This document shows positions 6,432-12,114 of a stretch of DNA of 12,114 nucleotides, piece after piece. Location: contig QHOF01000143.1 in the NCBI GenBank assembly GCA_003219335.1, positions 17,883 to 29,996 of the forward strand, given 5' to 3'. The stretch is from Verrucomicrobiota bacterium (GTDB lineage: Bacteria > Verrucomicrobiota > Verrucomicrobiia > Chthoniobacterales > UBA10450). The notes beneath the pieces are model-generated. The model made no database searches and had not been told where the DNA came from. It was given only the letters and a program-made list of their open reading frames with translations. The stretch's first letter is position 1, and each line of letters starts with the position of its first letter. The position numbers and the translations under genes are program-made.

Positions 6432-7063
6432 GAGTCAGGCAGTCGCGCGATAATTGTCGATCCCCCGAGGACGTGATCGCCTACTTTCACAAGAACTTCA
6501 GCGTTGAGCGGCAAATATAATTCCGTTCGCGAACCGAAGCGAATCATTCCGAACCGGTCCCCTTTCTTCAATTCGTCCCCGATTTGAGCCCAGGCCACGA
6601 TGCGTCTCGCAATCGCTCCAGCGATCTGGCGCACAACCACAGTGACGCGTGGATTCTCAAAAGCCCACGTCATCGATTCGTTCTTCTCGGGACAATCCGC
6701 GCTGCGCGCATCGAGATAAAGTCCTTCCCGGTGCTGGCGGTGAGTGACCCTGCCATCAATCGGCGCGCGATTCGTGTGCACATCGAAAATCGACAAAAAA
6801 ATTCCGACACGGCGCGTCCTTGTTTTGAGCACCTCGTTTTCATTCGACTCGATGATGTCCATCACTGTTCCATCAGCAGCCGCCACGACCAGACTTGGAT
6901 CTGGCGGTGCCATCCGTTCCGGATCCCGGAAGAACGCAACAGTACAAAGAAACAGCAACAGAAAGAACAAAGATAACCACGCGGCGAAGAACGCAGCTAC
7001 CACGCCGAGCAGCGCAAGAAAAGCGAAAATCCAGCGTGCTTCGGAGAGCGTTTGGAGACGCAT
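6428..7063 (-). CDS. psd: Phosphatidylserine decarboxylase proenzyme (short type)
   Basis: Converts phosphatidylserine to phosphatidylethanolamine with a pyruvoyl group made by self-cleavage. The 211-residue protein belongs to the short Psd class. It has an N-terminal membrane part (about 12-45, two hydrophobic runs), FFRDPER (44-50), AADGTV with Asp64, IFLSIFDVHTNRAPIDG with His96, and RFGSRTELYLP, where cleavage between Gly177 and Ser178 would give the beta and alpha chains. Asp64, His96 and Ser178 fit the Asp/His/Ser set known from the family. The ATG at 7063 gives the full membrane segment. It is the first gene of a two-gene operon with pssA, which supplies its substrate. A weak promoter lies directly upstream with a very short leader. 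It is divergent from gyrB. Confidence 0.94.
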   Translation of the reverse strand: MRLQTLSEARWIFAFLALLGVVAAFFAAWLSLFFLLLFLCTVAFFRDPERMAPPDPSLVVAAADGTVMDIIESNENEVLKTRTRRVGIFLSIFDVHTNRAPIDGRVTHRQHREGLYLDARSADCPEKNESMTWAFENPRVTVVVRQIAGAIARRIVAWAQIGDELKKGDRFGMIRFGSRTELYLPLNAEVLVKVGDHVLGGSTIIARLPDS

Positions 7064-9864
<2,801 letters not shown>

Positions 9865-9872
9865 ATTTCGCG

Positions 9873-10646
9873 ATGGGCGGACTGTTTCACAACTTGCGCC
9901 ATCCTCATCGCTGTTACGTGGTGTGCGCCATCCCGCGCTCGGGCAGCAATCTGCTCACGGACGGCTTGCACGCCACGCGCCGGGCAGGTCGTCCGAAGCA
10001 GTTTTTCCTGCGCGCGTCCGTGGCGCACTTTGCAGCCCTCCACGGATTGAACTCGTCCGGAGACTTTGCGGCCTACGTTCGAAGCATCGCCAGAGCCGCG
10101 GCCACCTCAAATGAAGTGTTCGGGTTTAAGTTGATGAGCTGGTATTTGGACGATTTTCTCGCACGGCTGCGTGAGACACGGGCATTCGGCGACGCAGCGG
10201 CATCCGATCTCGATCTTTTGAGCAATGCCTTTCCGCGCCTTCAGTTCGTGCACATTATCCGGAAAAATAAACTGCGGCAGGCATTGTCGAAAGCCCGCGC
10301 GGTTCAGACGAATCTTTGGAAAGTGCAGGATGGCAAAGGGCCGCAAGGAGAGCCGCGGTTCGACGCGAACTTGATTGAGCAATGTTTAAGAGAAGGCGAG
10401 CAGCAGGAACAAAGTTGGGACCGTTTTTTCCAGCGCACGGGCGTCTCGCCTTTCCGGGTCGAGTATGAAAAACTATATGAGGATTACGAGACGACCATCC
10501 GTGATGTCCTGGACTTTCTGAAAATTTCTCTGCCGCGCCGCGTTCGCATCGGTACGCCGGTGACAATTAAACAATCGGATGAGATCTCTCACGCTTGGGA
10601 AGAGCGTTTTCTTAAGACCCATTACGCCGCCCTTGCGCAGAGTTAA
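9873..10646 (+). CDS. Stf0-type sulfotransferase, embedded between gyrB and gyrA
   Basis: A 257-residue cytoplasmic sulfotransferase that would transfer sulfate from PAPS to a hydroxyl of a sugar or lipid. It resembles Stf0, the trehalose 2-sulfotransferase of mycobacteria (267 residues). It has the 5'-phosphosulfate loop YVVCAIPRSGSNLLTDGLHAT (15-35), AGRPKQFFL (38-46), GFKLMSWYLDDF (84-95) and the 3'-phosphate part FVHIIRKNKLRQALSKARAVQTNLW (125-149). The last matches the Stf0 SFWRAVQTRVW region well. The Glu proposed as catalytic base in Stf0 (Glu36, in GEPQEFF) is Gln43 here. The ATG at 9873 lies 8 bp after the gyrB stop and the stop lies 3 bp before gyrA, so it is surely cotranscribed with both. 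Its substrate is unknown, and a role linked to gyrase is not implied by the fold. Confidence 0.85.
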   Translation: MGGLFHNLRHPHRCYVVCAIPRSGSNLLTDGLHATRRAGRPKQFFLRASVAHFAALHGLNSSGDFAAYVRSIARAAATSNEVFGFKLMSWYLDDFLARLRETRAFGDAAASDLDLLSNAFPRLQFVHIIRKNKLRQALSKARAVQTNLWKVQDGKGPQGEPRFDANLIEQCLREGEQQEQSWDRFFQRTGVSPFRVEYEKLYEDYETTIRDVLDFLKISLPRRVRIGTPVTIKQSDEISHAWEERFLKTHYAALAQS

Positions 10647-10649
10647 GCC

Positions 10650-12114
10650 GTGTATAACCCGAACGAAAAAATCGAACCGGTGAATGTAGCCGAAGAAGTA
10701 TCGAGGTCCTTTCTCGATTACTCGATGTCGGTGATCATCTCGCGTGCGTTGCCGGACGCGCGCGACGGCCTCAAGCCTTCGCAAAGAAGAATTCTTTACG
10801 CGATGCACGACCTGTCGCTTTTCCCGGGGCGACAGCATCGCAAGTGCGCAAAAATCTGCGGCGACACCAGCGGTAATTATCATCCGCACGGCGAAGCGGT
10901 GATTTACCCCACGCTTGTGCACATGGCGCAACCGTGGGCAATGCGCGAGCCGCTGGTCGATGGTCAGGGGAATTTCGGGTCGGTCGAAGGCGATCCGCCG
11001 GCAGCCATGCGCTACACCGAAGCCCGCATGACGCATCTCGGCGCCGCGCTCATGACCGACATGGAAAAGGACACAGTCGATTTTGTCCCGAACTATGACG
11101 CCGACCGTTTTCCCAGCTGCGTTTCCCAATCTGCTGGTGAACGGCGGAACCGGTATCGCCGTCGGCATGGCCACCAACATTCCGCCGCACAATCTAAGCG
11201 AGGTGATCGACGGCATTTGCGCGCAGATCGATAATCCCGACATCACGCTTGACGAGCTGATGAAGCATGTGAAGGGACCGGATTTTCCCACCGGCTGCGT
11301 CATCTGCGGTGTAAGCGGGATCCGGCAATATTTCGAAAACGGCCGGGGCAGCATGAAAGTGCGCGGCAAAGCCGGCGTCGAAGAATTGAAAGGCGGCCGC
11401 GAGCAAATCGTCATCACGCAAATTCCGTACGGCGTGAACCGCGCCACACTAGTCGAGCGCATCGCGCAACTGGTAAACGAAAAAGTGCTGACTGACATCA
11501 GCTACGTCGGCGATCAGTCGGACGAAAACACGCGCATTGTCATCGAGCTAAAACGCGATGCAAACCCGAAAGTCATCATCGCGAATCTTTACAAGCACAC
11601 CGCGCTGGAAAGTTCGTTTGCGGTGATCATGCTGGCGATCGACCACGGCCGGCCGAAGCTGCTCTCACTCAAGGAAGCAAACGCCGCTTATATCGAGCAT
11701 CGCCGCGAAGTGGTCCTGCGCCGCACGCGTTTCGAATTGCGCAAGGCGGAAGAACGCGCGGAGACGCTGGAAGGTTATCTCATTGCGCTCGCGAACCTCG
11801 ATGAATTCCTGCGCATTATCCGCGGGTCGGCCAGTCGCGATGAAGCGCGAGTGAAACTGCTCGCATTTGAATTCACCAAACGGCAGGTGGAACAAATCGG
11901 CATCCTGATCCGCAATCCCGCACGCCTGACCAATGGCCGTTACGCGTTCAGCGAGCAGCAGGCCGACGAAATTCTGAATCTTCGCCTCTATCAATTGACC
12001 GGGCTTGAGCGCGAAAAGATCGACAAGGAATACAAGGAGCTTCTTGAGACCATCAAGGATTTGCGCGACATCCTGGCCAAAGAACAGCGCGTCTTCACCA
12101 TCATCAAAAAGGAA
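10650..12114 (+). CDS. gyrA: DNA gyrase subunit A, 3' truncated by window and frameshifted
   Basis: The DNA-cutting subunit of gyrase. From the GTG at 10650 the frame runs [16 protein letters not shown], then [26 protein letters not shown], the [16 protein letters not shown] helix region and [12 protein letters not shown] with catalytic Tyr122, the same number as in E. coli. After DFVPNYD (Asp150, ending at 11099) the family continues xxxxEPTV; here one base (11100) precedes [32 protein letters not shown] in the next frame. That frame stays open from 11101 to the window end, through [26 protein letters not shown] and the long coiled arm around [24 protein letters not shown]. About 14 bases seem to be missing. 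Read as written, the product would stop at 11232-11234 after 194 residues. The gene follows the sulfotransferase by 3 bp. Positions 83 and 87 are Ala and Pro. Confidence 0.93.

Noticed and set aside
10473..11498. 341-aa minus-strand open frame over the sulfotransferase end and gyrA
   Set aside because: It is longer than the broken plus-strand frame, but the plus strand encodes clear GyrA motifs in both frames. The antisense frame has no recognisable domain.

Overview
The window looks like chromosomal DNA from a soil-type Verrucomicrobiota bacterium. This is inferred from the style of the GyrA, GyrB, Psd and PssA proteins, the moderately GC-rich coding sequence and the many starts without a Shine-Dalgarno. 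It was not tested by a search. No rRNA, tRNA, CRISPR array or transposase is visible.

Layout. (1) 129-1267: two small secreted proteins in tandem, with nearly the same leader and start of the signal peptide but different mature parts. (2) 1268-1760: a gene-poor stretch with two oppositely oriented short intergenic repeats and a 3' fragment of a second pssA-like gene. The fragment's reading frame is intact and strongly conserved. (3) 1753-2978, minus strand: a PepP-like M24 aminopeptidase broken by a one-base frameshift and by an internal deletion that removes a metal ligand. (4) 3068-5548, plus strand: a four-gene operon of TetR regulator, secreted beta-barrel-like protein, ABM-like monooxygenase-fold protein and secreted alpha/beta hydrolase. 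The genes overlap or lie close together, behind a promoter overlaid by a TetR-style palindromic operator. (5) 5604-7063, minus strand: psd and pssA, which together make phosphatidylethanolamine from CDP-diacylglycerol and serine, with a 4-bp ATGA overlap. (6) 7279-12114, plus strand: gyrB, an Stf0-type sulfotransferase gene and gyrA, packed with gaps of 8 and 3 bp. gyrA runs off the window.

The main points for a second look are these: the sulfotransferase between the two gyrase genes, whose expected catalytic Glu is Gln; a 14-bp gap with frameshift in gyrA; a perfect 15-bp tandem duplication in gyrB; Ala and Pro at the two main quinolone-contact positions of GyrA; the pssA tail duplicate with 13 silent changes against one replacement; and the damaged pepP. 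The lesions in gyrA and pepP could be assembly or sequencing errors, so raw-read checks come first.
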